DNA of 64,000 nt from Polaromonas sp. JS666. GTDB taxonomy: Bacteria > Pseudomonadota > Gammaproteobacteria > Burkholderiales > Burkholderiaceae_C. The stretch covers positions 5,013,001-5,077,000 of the forward strand of contig NC_007948.1 in NCBI RefSeq assembly GCF_000013865.1, given 5' to 3'. The notes under the pieces are model-generated. The model was not told the DNA's origin and did no database searches. It saw nothing but the letters and a program-made list of their open reading frames with translations. Below are positions 8,098 to 18,183 of this stretch, piece after piece (the first letter of the stretch is position 1; each line of letters begins with the position of its first letter). The position numbers were made by a program, and so were the translations under genes.

Positions 8098-9030
8098 TCA
8101 CACGGCCTCCGCGCGCAGCGGCCGCCTGAACAGCTGCTGCACCAGCGCGCGCATCCACTGGTGCGCCGGATCGTTGTCGGTGCTGCTGTGCCAGACCAGG
8201 CGCACCTCATAAGACGGTGCGCCGGGAATCCCCCAGACCCGGAAGTCATAGCGCTGGCGCAGGTTGCGCGCATACATCTCGGGCACGATGGACAGCAGGT
8301 CGGTCGCCAGCGCCAGGTCGGGCAGCGCGCCGAAGTGACGGGCCCTGAGCACGATGCGGTCTTGCAGCTTCATGCGCACCAGCATCTGCTCGACGCTGCC
8401 GTGAAACGTCGCCGTGGGTGAGGCCACCACAAAGGCGGCTTCGGCCAGTTGCTGCGTGGTCAGGGTGCGGCCGCTGCGTCCGGATGCGGGCCGCCATTGG
8501 GGTGAGGCCACCGCCACATAGTTCTCGCGAAACAGCAGCTCGGTGCGTATGCCGCGCTGCCGCGGCTGCAGGATGCCAATGGCCAGGTCGATCTCGCGCG
8601 CCTCCAGCGCGGCCGCCACATCATTCGCCGCCACCGAGATATTCGACAGGCGCGCGCCCGGCGCCTGGCTGCGCAGCGCGCCCGCCAGCGCCGGCAGGAA
8701 CAGCATCTCGCCCAGGTCCGACAGCGACAGGCGCCAGTGCATGTCGCTGTGGGCCGCCTCAAACTCTTCGTGGCCGGTGACCACGGTTTCCAGCGCCAGC
8801 AGCTGGGCCAGCACCGCGGGGGCAAGCTGCTCGCACAGGCGCGTGGGTTTGAGGCCCGAGGGCGCGCGCACAAACAGCTCGTCGCCGAAAAAGTCGCGCA
8901 GCCGGGCCAGCGCATTGCTGGTGGCGGGCTGCGACAGCGACAGCGCCTTGCCGGCGTGGGTGACCGAACCGGTGCGGTGAATGGCCGCCAGCACACGCAA
9001 GAGGTTGAGGTCGAGCTGGCGAAAGTTCAT
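8098..9030 (-). CDS. LysR-family transcriptional regulator
   Basis: A 310-residue LysR protein. The N-terminal winged HTH reads 'LDLNLLRVLAAIHRTGSVTHAGKALSLSQPATSNALARLR', and the effector domain runs from about residue 90 ('WRLSLSDLGEMLFLPAL') to the end. Its start faces iorA across 274 bases that contain an extended dyad (9087-9126), so it probably controls the iorAB-TRAP locus and itself. Control of the oligomer hydrolase gene downstream is also possible. The inducer is unknown. Confidence 0.92.
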   Translation of the reverse strand: MNFRQLDLNLLRVLAAIHRTGSVTHAGKALSLSQPATSNALARLRDFFGDELFVRAPSGLKPTRLCEQLAPAVLAQLLALETVVTGHEEFEAAHSDMHWRLSLSDLGEMLFLPALAGALRSQAPGARLSNISVAANDVAAALEAREIDLAIGILQPRQRGIRTELLFRENYVAVASPQWRPASGRSGRTLTTQQLAEAAFVVASPTATFHGSVEQMLVRMKLQDRIVLRARHFGALPDLALATDLLSIVPEMYARNLRQRYDFRVWGIPGAPSYEVRLVWHSSTDNDPAHQWMRALVQQLFRRPLRAEAV

Positions 9031-9086
9031 GGCGGCATCTCCAACAGGTTCGGCAAGGTCCCCAAAATGACGCTCAGGGTTCTCCC

Positions 9087-9126
9087 GGATTATTCACCAG
9101 ATGGATGTGCTCCATCTGAACAATCC
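9087..9126. promoter_or_regulatory. Dyad operator between lysR and iorA
   Basis: The left arm GGATTATTCA..AGATGGA and the right arm TCCATCT..GAACAATCC form an extended imperfect palindrome around the perfect core AGATGGA-N5-TCCATCT (9099-9117). It lies about 57 bases upstream of the LysR start and 180 bases upstream of iorA, a usual place for a LysR binding site. Confidence 0.55.
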
Positions 9127-9304
9127 ATTTGCCGGATGAATTAGACCTGCGTAAATTCCCGTCAATATACGGATGCCGCCAGCCGCAGACGGGCAGCCGG
9201 CCCCCAGTAGCACGGACGCAGAGACACACATATATCGAGACCCACGGTGACACGCATGCAGCAACAACCCACTCCTCCGGCGAACGCCGCACCCGGCGCC
9301 TTCC

Positions 9305-11500
9305 ATGGCTGAGCGTTCATTCACCAACGAAGTCCAGAAACTGCGCCTGGGCGACGGCGACGAGTTTCGCGGCGAAGGCATCCTGGCCGTCACCAAGGCC
9401 CTGCTGCAGTCCGGCGTGTCGTATGTGGCCGGCTACCAGGGTGCGCCGATCTCGCACCTGATGGACGTGCTGACCGACGCCAACGACATCCTGCAGGAGC
9501 TGGGTGTGCGCTTTGAGCACAGCGCCTCGGAGGCCACCGCCACCGCCACGCTGGCCGCCTCCGTCAACTACCCGCTGCGCGGGGCCGTGACCTTCAAGTC
9601 CACCGTCGGCACCAACGTGGCCTCCGACGCGCTGGCCAACCTGGCGTCGGGCGGCGTGACCGGCGGCGCGATGCTGATCGTCGGCGAGGACTACGGCGAG
9701 GGCTCCAGCATCATGCAGGAACGCTCGCACGCCTTTGCGATGAAGTCGCAGGTCTGGCTGATAGACCCGCGGCCCAACCTCGAAAGCATTGTGCGGGCCG
9801 TGGAGATGGGCTTCGAGCTGTCTGAAGCCAGCCGCACGCCGGTGATGCTGGAGCTGCGCATACGCGCCTGCCATGTGCACGGGCGCTTTGCCACCAAGGC
9901 CAACAAGCGGCCGTCCTTCACGCTGAAGGACGCGATGGAAAACCCGCAGCGCGACGCCAGCCGCATCGTGCTGCCGCCCGCCAGCTACGCGCAGGAGCAG
10001 GAAAAGATCACCGAGCGCTGGCCGGCCGCCGTGAAGTTCATCCAGGAGCACCAGCTCAACGAGTTTTTTGCCGAAGGCGCCAAAGACTTCGGCATCGTCA
10101 TGCAGGGCGGCCTGTACAACAGCGTGCTGCGCTCGCTGGAGCTGCTGGGCCTGGCCGATGCGTTTGGCAACTCACAGGTGCCGCTGTATGTGCTCAACCT
10201 CACCTACCCGCTGATCGACGACGAGTTCAAGCGCTTTTGCGCCGGCAAGCGCAGCATACTGCTGGTGGAAGAAGGCCAGCCGGACTTCATCGAGCAGAGC
10301 GTGAACTCGATGTTGCGCAAGGCCGATGTGCAGACGAAGGTGCACGGCAAGGACGTGCTGCCCATGGCCGGTGAGTACACCGGCGGCGTGGTGCTCAAGG
10401 GTGTGGCGCGCTTCATCGACATCTATGCGCCCGAATTGCTGCAGGGCCGCGAGTTGCCCGTGGCGGCGCGGCCCGCTTCCAGCGGCCTGGCGGTGCTGGA
10501 CGGCAACCCCAAGGCCTTTGCCATCAAGGCCGCCTCCGACGAAGTGCAGGGCCGCCCGCCCTCGTTTTGCACCGGCTGCCCCGAGCGCCCCATCTTCACC
10601 GCGATGAAGCTGATCGAGCGCGAGCTCGGCAAGCACCACATCAGCTGCGACATCGGCTGCCACCTGTTTTCCATCCTGCCGCCCTTCAACATCGGCGCCA
10701 CCACCATGGGCTACGGCCTGGGCTGGGCCGGTGCCTCGGCCTTCAACACCCCGGAAACCTCCAAGCGCACGATAGCCATGATGGGCGACGGCGGCTTCTG
10801 GCACAACGGCCTGACCAGCGGCGTGGGCAATGCGGTGTTCAACCAGACCGACAACGTGCTGCTGGTGGTGGACAACGGCTATTCGGCCGCCACCGGCGGG
10901 CAGGACGTGCTCTCGTCCAAGTCCAGCAACCCCTCACTTAAACCTGGCAGCACCAACAACCCGATTGAAAAGGCCGTGCGCGGCGTCGGCGTGAAGTGGG
11001 CCAAAACGGTGACCAACACCTACAGCCTCACGCAGATGAAGGACGTGCTGCGCGAGGCGCTGACCACCAAGGAAAAAGGCCCCAAGGTCATCGTGGCGCA
11101 AAGCGAATGCATGCTGAACCGCCAGCGCCGCGTCAAGCCGCAGATCCGCAAACGCATTGAAGGCGGCGAACGCGTGGTGCGCGAGCGCTTTGGCATAGAC
11201 CCCGACACCTGCACCGGCGACCACTCGTGCATACGCCTGTCGGGCTGCCCTTCGCTGACCATCAAGCCCAACCCCGACCCGCTGCGGCGCGACCCGATTG
11301 CCACGGTGATCGACAGCTGCGTGGGCTGCGGCCTGTGCGGCGAAGTGGCGCATGCCGCGGTGCTGTGCCCCTCGTTTTACCGCGCCGAAATCATCAACAA
11401 CCCGACCGCCTGGGACCGCTTCAAGCTGCGGCTGCGCACCGCCGTGATCAGCGCACTGCAAAACCGCATCGAGCGCCGGCTGGAAGGGATTGCCGCATGA
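9305..11500 (+). CDS. iorA: Indolepyruvate ferredoxin oxidoreductase alpha subunit
   Basis: 731 residues. The N-terminal half is a pyrimidine-binding/core domain ('GYQGAPISHLMDVL', 'HSASEATATATLAASVNYPL'). A TPP-binding domain follows at about residues 415-600 ('FCTGCPERPIFTAMKLIE', 'MMGDGGFWHNGL', 'DNGYSAATGGQ'). The C-terminus carries ferredoxin-like cysteines (TCTGDHSCIRLSGCPS and SCVGCGLCGEVAHAAVLCPS). IorA/IorB oxidatively decarboxylate arylpyruvates such as indolepyruvate to acyl-CoA with ferredoxin as acceptor. The neighbouring TRAP transporter suggests import of the aromatic keto acid or a precursor. It overlaps iorB by four bases. Confidence 0.9.
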   Translation: MAERSFTNEVQKLRLGDGDEFRGEGILAVTKALLQSGVSYVAGYQGAPISHLMDVLTDANDILQELGVRFEHSASEATATATLAASVNYPLRGAVTFKSTVGTNVASDALANLASGGVTGGAMLIVGEDYGEGSSIMQERSHAFAMKSQVWLIDPRPNLESIVRAVEMGFELSEASRTPVMLELRIRACHVHGRFATKANKRPSFTLKDAMENPQRDASRIVLPPASYAQEQEKITERWPAAVKFIQEHQLNEFFAEGAKDFGIVMQGGLYNSVLRSLELLGLADAFGNSQVPLYVLNLTYPLIDDEFKRFCAGKRSILLVEEGQPDFIEQSVNSMLRKADVQTKVHGKDVLPMAGEYTGGVVLKGVARFIDIYAPELLQGRELPVAARPASSGLAVLDGNPKAFAIKAASDEVQGRPPSFCTGCPERPIFTAMKLIERELGKHHISCDIGCHLFSILPPFNIGATTMGYGLGWAGASAFNTPETSKRTIAMMGDGGFWHNGLTSGVGNAVFNQTDNVLLVVDNGYSAATGGQDVLSSKSSNPSLKPGSTNNPIEKAVRGVGVKWAKTVTNTYSLTQMKDVLREALTTKEKGPKVIVAQSECMLNRQRRVKPQIRKRIEGGERVVRERFGIDPDTCTGDHSCIRLSGCPSLTIKPNPDPLRRDPIATVIDSCVGCGLCGEVAHAAVLCPSFYRAEIINNPTAWDRFKLRLRTAVISALQNRIERRLEGIAA

Positions 11501-13020
11501 ACGCACCCATGAACAATGATCGCGCGATTACGATCGCCATCCTCGCCATGGGCGGCGAAGGTGGCGGCGTGCTGGCCGACTGGCTGGTCGACCTGGCCGA
11601 GCAGAACGGCTACTTTGCCCAGACCACCTCGGTGCCCGGCGTGGCGCAGCGCACCGGCGCCACGGTCTACTACCTGGAGCTGTTTCCCGAAGCCGGCGCA
11701 CCGGCGGGCCGCCTGCCCGTGCTGGCGCTCGGCCCGGTGCCGGGCGAAGTCGACATCGTGATTGCGTCGGAACTGATGGAAGCCGGCCGTGCGCTGCAGC
11801 GCGGCCTGGTCTCGGCCCGGCGCACCACCTTTATCGCCTCCACCCACCGCGTGTATTCGATGACCGAGCGCACCGCGATGGGCGATGGCCGCGTCAGCTC
11901 CGCCAAGCTGCTCGAAGGTGGCCGTGCCGCTGCCCAACACTTCATCAGCGCCGACTTTGCCCAGCTGGCCGAAGACACCGGCAGCCTGATCAGCCCCACG
12001 CTGTACGGCGCGCTGGCCGCCACCGGGCGCCTGCCGTTTAGCCGTGCACAGTTTGAAGCCACCATCTCGCGCGGTGGTGTCGGCGTGAAGTCCAGCCTCA
12101 AGGCCTTTGCCGCCGGCTTTGCCGTGGCGCAACAGGCCATGACGCCACCGGCCGTTGCGGCGCCTCCCGTTCAGGCCGCGCCCCCCATGCCGCCGGTCGG
12201 TGCGCGGCTGGCGGCCCTGGCCCAGCGCATTCAAGACAGCTTTGCGCCGGCCAACCACGCCACGCTGGCCGCCGGCATTGTGCGCACGGCCGACTACCAG
12301 GACGTGGACTATGCCGCCAGCTACCTGGACCGCCTGCAGCCGCTCACGGCCTGCCTGCCCGCAGACCCCACGCTCGCCGCCGAGCTGCTGGATGAAACCG
12401 CACGCCACCTGGCGCTGTGGATGAGCTACGAAGACACGGTGCGTGTGGCCGACCTGAAGACCCGGCGCTCGCGCTTTGACCGCGTGGGCGGCGAGGTCAA
12501 GCTGAGCCAGGCGCAGCACCTGGGCATCCATGAGTTTTTGCATCCACGTGTGGAAGAGATTGCCGACACACTGCCGGCCGGCCTCGGCCGCTGGCTGCTG
12601 GCCACGCCCTGGGCGCGCGCCTGCGTGGAGCCCTTCACCCGCAAGGGTCGCATCGTGCAGACCAGCTCCATACGCGGCTACCTGCTGCTCTACACCATTG
12701 CCGCCCTGCGCCCGCTGCGCCCCAAGTCGCTGCGCTTCCAGGTGGAGCAGCAGCGCATCAGCGACTGGCTCGCCACCATCGCCCGACTGGCGCCCGCGCA
12801 ACCGGCGCTGGCGCTGGAGGTGGCGCGCTCGCAGCGGCTGGTCAAAGGTTATGGTGACACGCATGCGCGCGGCTGGCGCAGTTTTCAGCGTGTAATGGCC
12901 AAGCTGCCGCAGTTGCAGGCCATGCCGCAGGGCGCGGCGCAACTGAAGGCGCTGAGCCAGGCCGCGCTGGCCGACGACACCGGCCAGGCGTTGGAGCACA
13001 TGCTGGCGGCCACGGTGTAG
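11497..13020 (+). CDS. iorB: Indolepyruvate oxidoreductase beta subunit with C-terminal DUF6537
   Basis: 507 residues. Positions 1-200 form the gamma/beta oxidoreductase domain: 'ILAMGGEGGGVLADWLVDLA', 'SVPGVAQRTGATVYYLELFP', 'THRVYSMTERTAMGDG' and 'SRGGVGVKSSLKAFAAGF'. A Pro/Ala linker (about residues 210-235) leads to a roughly 270-residue helical DUF6537 region, 'DYQDVDYAASYLDRLQPL' through 'YLLLYTIAALRPLRPKSLRF'. This makes it much longer than the 200-residue IorB of archaea. The start ATG overlaps the iorA stop (ATGA), indicating coupled translation. The role of the DUF6537 part is unknown. Confidence 0.9.
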   Translation: MNAPMNNDRAITIAILAMGGEGGGVLADWLVDLAEQNGYFAQTTSVPGVAQRTGATVYYLELFPEAGAPAGRLPVLALGPVPGEVDIVIASELMEAGRALQRGLVSARRTTFIASTHRVYSMTERTAMGDGRVSSAKLLEGGRAAAQHFISADFAQLAEDTGSLISPTLYGALAATGRLPFSRAQFEATISRGGVGVKSSLKAFAAGFAVAQQAMTPPAVAAPPVQAAPPMPPVGARLAALAQRIQDSFAPANHATLAAGIVRTADYQDVDYAASYLDRLQPLTACLPADPTLAAELLDETARHLALWMSYEDTVRVADLKTRRSRFDRVGGEVKLSQAQHLGIHEFLHPRVEEIADTLPAGLGRWLLATPWARACVEPFTRKGRIVQTSSIRGYLLLYTIAALRPLRPKSLRFQVEQQRISDWLATIARLAPAQPALALEVARSQRLVKGYGDTHARGWRSFQRVMAKLPQLQAMPQGAAQLKALSQAALADDTGQALEHMLAATV

Positions 13021-13064
13021 TGCCATGCAGTGCCGCGCAGTGTGTAGTGATTAGCACGCATTGA

Positions 13065-14099
<1,035 letters not shown>

Positions 14100-14114
14100 G
14101 CACCGCGCCCCGTC

Positions 14115-14645
14115 GTGATAGACCCGTTGTCCGAGGCCTATGGCCGCTTCCTGGCCAGCCTCGCCCTGCTGGGCTGCGCCATCCTGATGGCCATGATGTT
14201 CATCATTGTGGGCGATGTGGCGCTGCGCAACATCCCCTTCCCCGGCCTGCCGCGCGGCCTGGCGTGGAGCAATGAGATCTCCGAGCTGATGCTCTACCTC
14301 ATCACCATGTGCGTGGCGCCCTGGCTGCTGCGCCAGGGCCAGCACATCCGCGTCGATATCGTGCTGCAGGCGCTGCCGCCGCAGCTGGCCTGGAGCCTGG
14401 AATGGGTGGGCGACCTGATCGGTTTTGTTTGCTGCCTGGCGATCGCCTGGTTTGGCACGCAGGCGGCCTGGTCCAGCTATGTGTCGGGCGCCGTCAACAT
14501 CAAGACCCTGGTCACGCCCGAGTGGTGGGCGCTGGCGCCGCTGCCGCTGGTATTTGTTTTGTTGGGAATTGAAATGATCTTTCGCATGATCCGGCTGCAG
14601 CGCGGCCCGCGCGGCCCGCGCCATGACGCGGTGAGTGCAGCATGA
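14115..14645 (+). CDS. TRAP transporter small permease (DctQ family)
   Basis: 176 residues with four membrane helices. The DctQ marks are 'VGDVALRNIPFPGLPRGLAWSNEISELMLYL' and 'LLRQGQHIRVDIVLQALPP'. The start is GTG at 14115, fifteen bases after the dctP stop; no ATG keeps the first helix. It overlaps the large permease gene by four bases. DctQ is the small membrane subunit that partners the large DctM channel in TRAP importers. Confidence 0.9.
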   Translation: MIDPLSEAYGRFLASLALLGCAILMAMMFIIVGDVALRNIPFPGLPRGLAWSNEISELMLYLITMCVAPWLLRQGQHIRVDIVLQALPPQLAWSLEWVGDLIGFVCCLAIAWFGTQAAWSSYVSGAVNIKTLVTPEWWALAPLPLVFVLLGIEMIFRMIRLQRGPRGPRHDAVSAA

Positions 14646-15964
14646 GCGGTTGGGGCATAGCCGCCTGGCTGATGCTGGGCGGCTCCACCGTGCTGCTGTT
14701 CATCGGCATGCCGGTGGCGCTGACCTTCATCACCATCAACATCATTGGCGCCTGGCTCTACATGGGCGGCGAGCCCGGCCTGGTGCAGCTGGCGCGCAGC
14801 AGCGTGAGCTCGGTCACGGCGTTTTCATTGACGCCAATTCCGCTGTTCGTGCTGATGGGCGAGATCCTGTTTCATACCGGCCTGGCCATCAAGGTCATCG
14901 AAGGCGTCGAGCGGCTGATCAAGCATGTGCCCGGCCGCCTGGCGGTGGTCGCCGTGGTGGCCGGCACGGTGTTTTCGGCCATCTCGGGCTCCACCATTGC
15001 CACCACCGCGATGCTCGGCTCGCTGATGCTGCCCATCATGCTGTCACGCGGCTACCACCCGACCCTGGCCACCGGGCCCATCATGGCCATTGGCGCGGTC
15101 GACATGCTGATACCGCCCTCGGCGCTGACCGTGCTGCTGGGCTCGCTGTCGGGCATCTCGATTTCCAAGCTGCTGATTGGCGGCGTGGTGCCCGGCGTGA
15201 TCCTGTCCGTCGCCTTTGTGCTGTGGATCGTCATTCGCGTCACCATCAGCCCGCAGCTGGCCCCCGTCGACAAGGACGATGCGGTGCAGTACCGCGGCTG
15301 GGCGCGCTGGAGCCTGTTCTTTGGCTATGTGCTGCCCACGCTGTCGATCTTTGGCGTGGTGGTGGGCGCGCTGGCCGCCGGCTGGGCCACGCCCACCGAG
15401 TGCGCCGCGCTGGGCGCCTTTGCCACCATGCTGCTGGCGCTGTGCTACCGCGTCCTGACGCGGGACGCCGTGCTCAAGGCGCTCAAGGGCACGGCCGGCA
15501 TCTCGGGCATGATTTTGTTCATCATCCTGGGCGCCACCACGTTTGCGCAAATCCTGTCGTTCTCGGGCGCCAGCAACGGCCTGGTGCAGTTCATCACCGG
15601 CCAGGGCCTGTCTACCGGCATGATCGTGGTCGGCATGATGCTGATGCTGATCTTCCTGGGCATCTTTGTCGACCAGGTCAGCATGATGATGATCACGCTG
15701 CCCATCTTCATGCCGGTGGTGCAGGCGCTGGGCATAGACCCGGTCTGGTTTGGCGTGATGTTTCTCATCTGCATGCAGCTGGGCCTGCTGCTGCCGCCGC
15801 ACGGCCTGCTGCTGATGACCATGCGCGGCGTGGCCCCGCCGGCCGTCACCATGGGCCATATCTTCATGGCGGTGGTGCCCTATGTGGTGATGAGCCTGAT
15901 ACTGCTGGCCGCCGTGTTCTGGATTCCCGCGATTGCGACCTGGCTGCCCCGGATGATTGGGTAG
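14642..15964 (+). CDS. TRAP transporter large permease (DctM family)
   Basis: 440 residues, about 12 helices, typical DctM length. Motifs include 'LTPIPLFVLMGEILFHTGLA', 'VFSAISGSTIATTAMLGSLMLP', 'GPIMAIGAVDMLIPPSALTVLLGS' and 'MITLPIFMPVVQALGIDPVWFGVMF'. It is the sodium-coupled translocation subunit. The ATG overlaps the dctQ stop (ATGA). It closes the iorAB-dctPQM gene set; a GC-rich hairpin lies about 43 bases downstream. Confidence 0.93.
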   Translation: MSGWGIAAWLMLGGSTVLLFIGMPVALTFITINIIGAWLYMGGEPGLVQLARSSVSSVTAFSLTPIPLFVLMGEILFHTGLAIKVIEGVERLIKHVPGRLAVVAVVAGTVFSAISGSTIATTAMLGSLMLPIMLSRGYHPTLATGPIMAIGAVDMLIPPSALTVLLGSLSGISISKLLIGGVVPGVILSVAFVLWIVIRVTISPQLAPVDKDDAVQYRGWARWSLFFGYVLPTLSIFGVVVGALAAGWATPTECAALGAFATMLLALCYRVLTRDAVLKALKGTAGISGMILFIILGATTFAQILSFSGASNGLVQFITGQGLSTGMIVVGMMLMLIFLGIFVDQVSMMMITLPIFMPVVQALGIDPVWFGVMFLICMQLGLLLPPHGLLLMTMRGVAPPAVTMGHIFMAVVPYVVMSLILLAAVFWIPAIATWLPRMIG

Positions 15965-16006
15965 GCGGGGAGGTTCGGCCGGGCAGGCGACGACCTCCGT
16001 TTCCGG

Positions 16007-16041
16007 CCCGCACCCCGGGGGAATCCCCTGCCGGGGGCGGG
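16007..16041 (+). terminator. GC-rich hairpin after dctM
   Basis: CCCGCACCCCGG and CCGGGGGCGGG can pair across a short loop. There is no U-run, so it is at best a weak intrinsic terminator or a member of a GC-rich repeat family. Confidence 0.35.
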
Positions 16042-16154
16042 TGACTTGCGATCCGGCGCGCCAAGGCGCATAGTATGAAGTTGACGGGCACGAACGGCTT
16101 CATTGTTGACGCTGCTCTGACCATGGCCTGTCGCTTTTGCACCAGGAGGCTGTC

Positions 16155-16634
16155 ATGTCGATTCCCTCACGTCTGTCCAGCTATCTCGATGAGCGCGGCG
16201 CGCGCTACGAAATCCACACACACCAGCCCAGCCACAGCAGCGCGGAAACCGCCCGCACGGCGCAGGTGCTGCCCCACCAGCTCGCCAAGTCGGTGATCCT
16301 TGAAGACGACACCGGCTACGTGATGGCCGTCATACCGGCCGACAAGACCGTCATGCTGGGCCATCTGTCCCTGCTGCTGGGCCGCAAGGAGTTGCGGCTG
16401 TCCGATGAAAGCCGCATCGCAAGCATGTTCCTGGACTGTGATCTCGGCGCCGTGCCGCCGGTCGGCATGGCCTGGGGCATGGAGACCGTCGTCGACGACG
16501 AACTCGAAGCCAGCGACGTGGTTTACATGGAAGGCGGCGACCACGAGCGCCTGCTGCGCATGTCGCACGACCAGTTTCACGACCTGATGAGCGTGGCGCA
16601 GCACGGGCACTTCTGCAAAGCGCCGTTGCATTGA
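16155..16634 (+). CDS. YbaK/ProX-type aminoacyl-tRNA deacylase, paralogue 2
   Basis: 159 residues, clearly paralogous to the protein at 5208-5711. It shares the opening MSI-S-L--YLD-RGARYEI, the lysine motif 'HQLAKSVILEDDTGYVMAV', and 'METVVDDELEASDVVYMEGGDHERLLRMSHDQFHDLM'. The AGGAGGCTG leader before the ATG is also shared, pointing to a gene duplication that carried its ribosome-binding region. A trans-editing role on mischarged tRNA is expected. The two copies may differ in substrate, which cannot be judged here. Confidence 0.88.
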   Translation: MSIPSRLSSYLDERGARYEIHTHQPSHSSAETARTAQVLPHQLAKSVILEDDTGYVMAVIPADKTVMLGHLSLLLGRKELRLSDESRIASMFLDCDLGAVPPVGMAWGMETVVDDELEASDVVYMEGGDHERLLRMSHDQFHDLMSVAQHGHFCKAPLH

Positions 16635-16694
16635 CTCCGAGACCCCGGAACACACGGCAACAAACCGCAACGCACCGCAAAACAGGAGCCCCTG

Positions 16695-16901
16695 ATGGAC
16701 GAAGAAACATTCAACCTCAGCACCCGCAAGTTTCTAAAAATGGTCGGTGTCAAGTCGCAGCACGAGATCGAGCAGGCCGTCGCGCGGGCTCAGGCGAGCG
16801 GGGCCATCAACGGCACCGAGACGCTGCCGGCCACGATGACGCTAGAAGTTGCCGGCGTGCAGCTCAAGGTCAAGTTTGACGGCGACATCTCGCTGCAGTA
16901 G
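16695..16901 (+). CDS. DUF6494 family small protein
   Basis: 68 residues beginning MDEETFNLSTRKFLKMVGVKSQ, followed by 'EIEQAVARAQASGAI' and the tail 'VAGVQLKVKFDGDISLQ'. This is the conserved shape of DUF6494, small soluble proteins of unknown function in betaproteobacteria. AGGAG lies about nine bases before the ATG. It lies between a YbaK paralogue and the aldolase gene on the same strand and may be co-transcribed with either. Confidence 0.85.
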   Translation: MDEETFNLSTRKFLKMVGVKSQHEIEQAVARAQASGAINGTETLPATMTLEVAGVQLKVKFDGDISLQ

Positions 16902-16902
16902 G

Positions 16903-16939
16903 CAATAACCAATAACCAATAACCAATAAAACCAATAAC
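16903..16939 (+). repeat. Heptamer tandem repeat before the aldolase gene
   Basis: Three perfect CAATAAC units (16903-16923) followed by degenerate units, ending six bases before the aldolase ATG. It occupies the place where a ribosome-binding site should be. Loss or gain of units would change the spacing upstream of the start codon. Confidence 0.8.
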
Positions 16940-16944
16940 TTGTC

Positions 16945-17964
16945 ATGACGCAAGGCGAATTGCAGGCAACCATGCACGCCCTTGTGCAAAAGGGCAAGGG
17001 CATTCTTGCCGCCGACGAAAGCGGCCCGACCATCGCCAAACGATTCAAGACCATCAACGTGGAGTCGACCGAAGAGAACCGGCGCGCCTGGCGCAGCCTG
17101 CTCCTGACGACGCCCGGGCTTGGCGAGTTCGTCAGCGGTGTCATCCTGCATGAGGAAACGCTGGGCCAGGCCACTGACGACGGCACGCCTTTGCCGCAAT
17201 GCGCCGCGCGGCAGGGCATCGTGGCCGGCATCAAGGTCGACGCGGGCAAGATCCCGCTGGCGGGCGCACCGGGGGACGAGATCACCCAGGGGCTGGACGG
17301 ACTCGCAGGGCGCCTGGCCGCCTACCAGCGGCAGGGCGCGCGCTTTGCCAAATGGCGCGCCGTCTACAACGTCTCCGACACGTTGCCAAGCCGGTTGGCG
17401 CTCGAAGCCAACGCGGAAGCCCTGGCGCGTTACGCCGCGATCTGCCAGGAGCAGGGCATCGTGCCCATCGTCGAACCCGAGGTACTGATTGACGGGGACC
17501 ACACGATGGCGCGTTGCGCCGAGGTGACCGAGGCCGCGCTGCACGAGGTCTTCCACGCGCTGCACAGGCACCGGGTCGTGCTTGAGCATATGCTGCTCAA
17601 GCCGAGCATGGTGGTGCCCGGCAAGACCCACGCGCATCAGGCGGCGCCGGCCGAGGTGGCGGTACAGACCGTCCGCATCCTGCGGCGCACAGTGCCAGCG
17701 GCGGTGCCGAGCATCAATTTCCTGTCGGGCGGCCAGACGCCCGAAGAGGCGACGGCCAATCTCGATGCGATGAACCTGCTCGGCCCCCAGCCGTGGCAGT
17801 TGAGCTTCTCGTACGGACGCGCGCTGCAGGAGCCCGCCCTGCAGGCCTGGAAGGGACAAGCCGCCCATGCGCGCAGCAGCCAGGACGCGCTGCTCAAACG
17901 CGCCCGACTGAACGGCGCGGCCTGCCGCGGGCGGTACAGCGCTGCAATGGAAGCGGCCGACTGA
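16945..17964 (+). CDS. Class I fructose-bisphosphate aldolase
   Basis: 339 residues. Family marks are 'KGKGILAADESGPTIAKRFKTI' at the N-terminus, 'GIVAGIKVDAG', 'FAKWRAVYNV', 'GIVPIVEPEVLIDGDHTM' and 'LLKPSMVVPGKTH' carrying the Schiff-base lysine, then 'VPSINFLSGGQTPEEATANLDAMN'. It cleaves fructose-1,6-bisphosphate to triose phosphates. The ATG at 16945 has no Shine-Dalgarno sequence because the CAATAAC repeat fills that space, so start efficiency may be low or set by the repeat. Confidence 0.93.
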   Translation: MTQGELQATMHALVQKGKGILAADESGPTIAKRFKTINVESTEENRRAWRSLLLTTPGLGEFVSGVILHEETLGQATDDGTPLPQCAARQGIVAGIKVDAGKIPLAGAPGDEITQGLDGLAGRLAAYQRQGARFAKWRAVYNVSDTLPSRLALEANAEALARYAAICQEQGIVPIVEPEVLIDGDHTMARCAEVTEAALHEVFHALHRHRVVLEHMLLKPSMVVPGKTHAHQAAPAEVAVQTVRILRRTVPAAVPSINFLSGGQTPEEATANLDAMNLLGPQPWQLSFSYGRALQEPALQAWKGQAAHARSSQDALLKRARLNGAACRGRYSAAMEAAD

Positions 17965-18183
17965 CCGCACCCCGGTTGGCGTAACGCCAGCCTTCAAGGT
18001 AGAACAGCACGGGTGCCGCCCGGTTTTCCCCGAGCTACCCAGCCACCACCACCGTCCACCATCATCATCACGTGTAGGAAAGCACCTACCTCCGAAAGTG
18101 AACGGCGACCACCCGATCCCGGCTGCGCCTGCGGTAACTTCACACATTAGCCAAAGGGATGGAACAGGGAGCAAAGGAACTTC

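Noticed and set aside
15044..15859. Long minus-strand open frame opposite the DctM gene
   Set aside because: It is the antisense shadow of a high-GC membrane-protein gene: His/Gln/Arg-rich composition, no domain and no ribosome-binding site. The same reasoning removes many other long antisense frames (for example 11377-13026 and 2085-3356).
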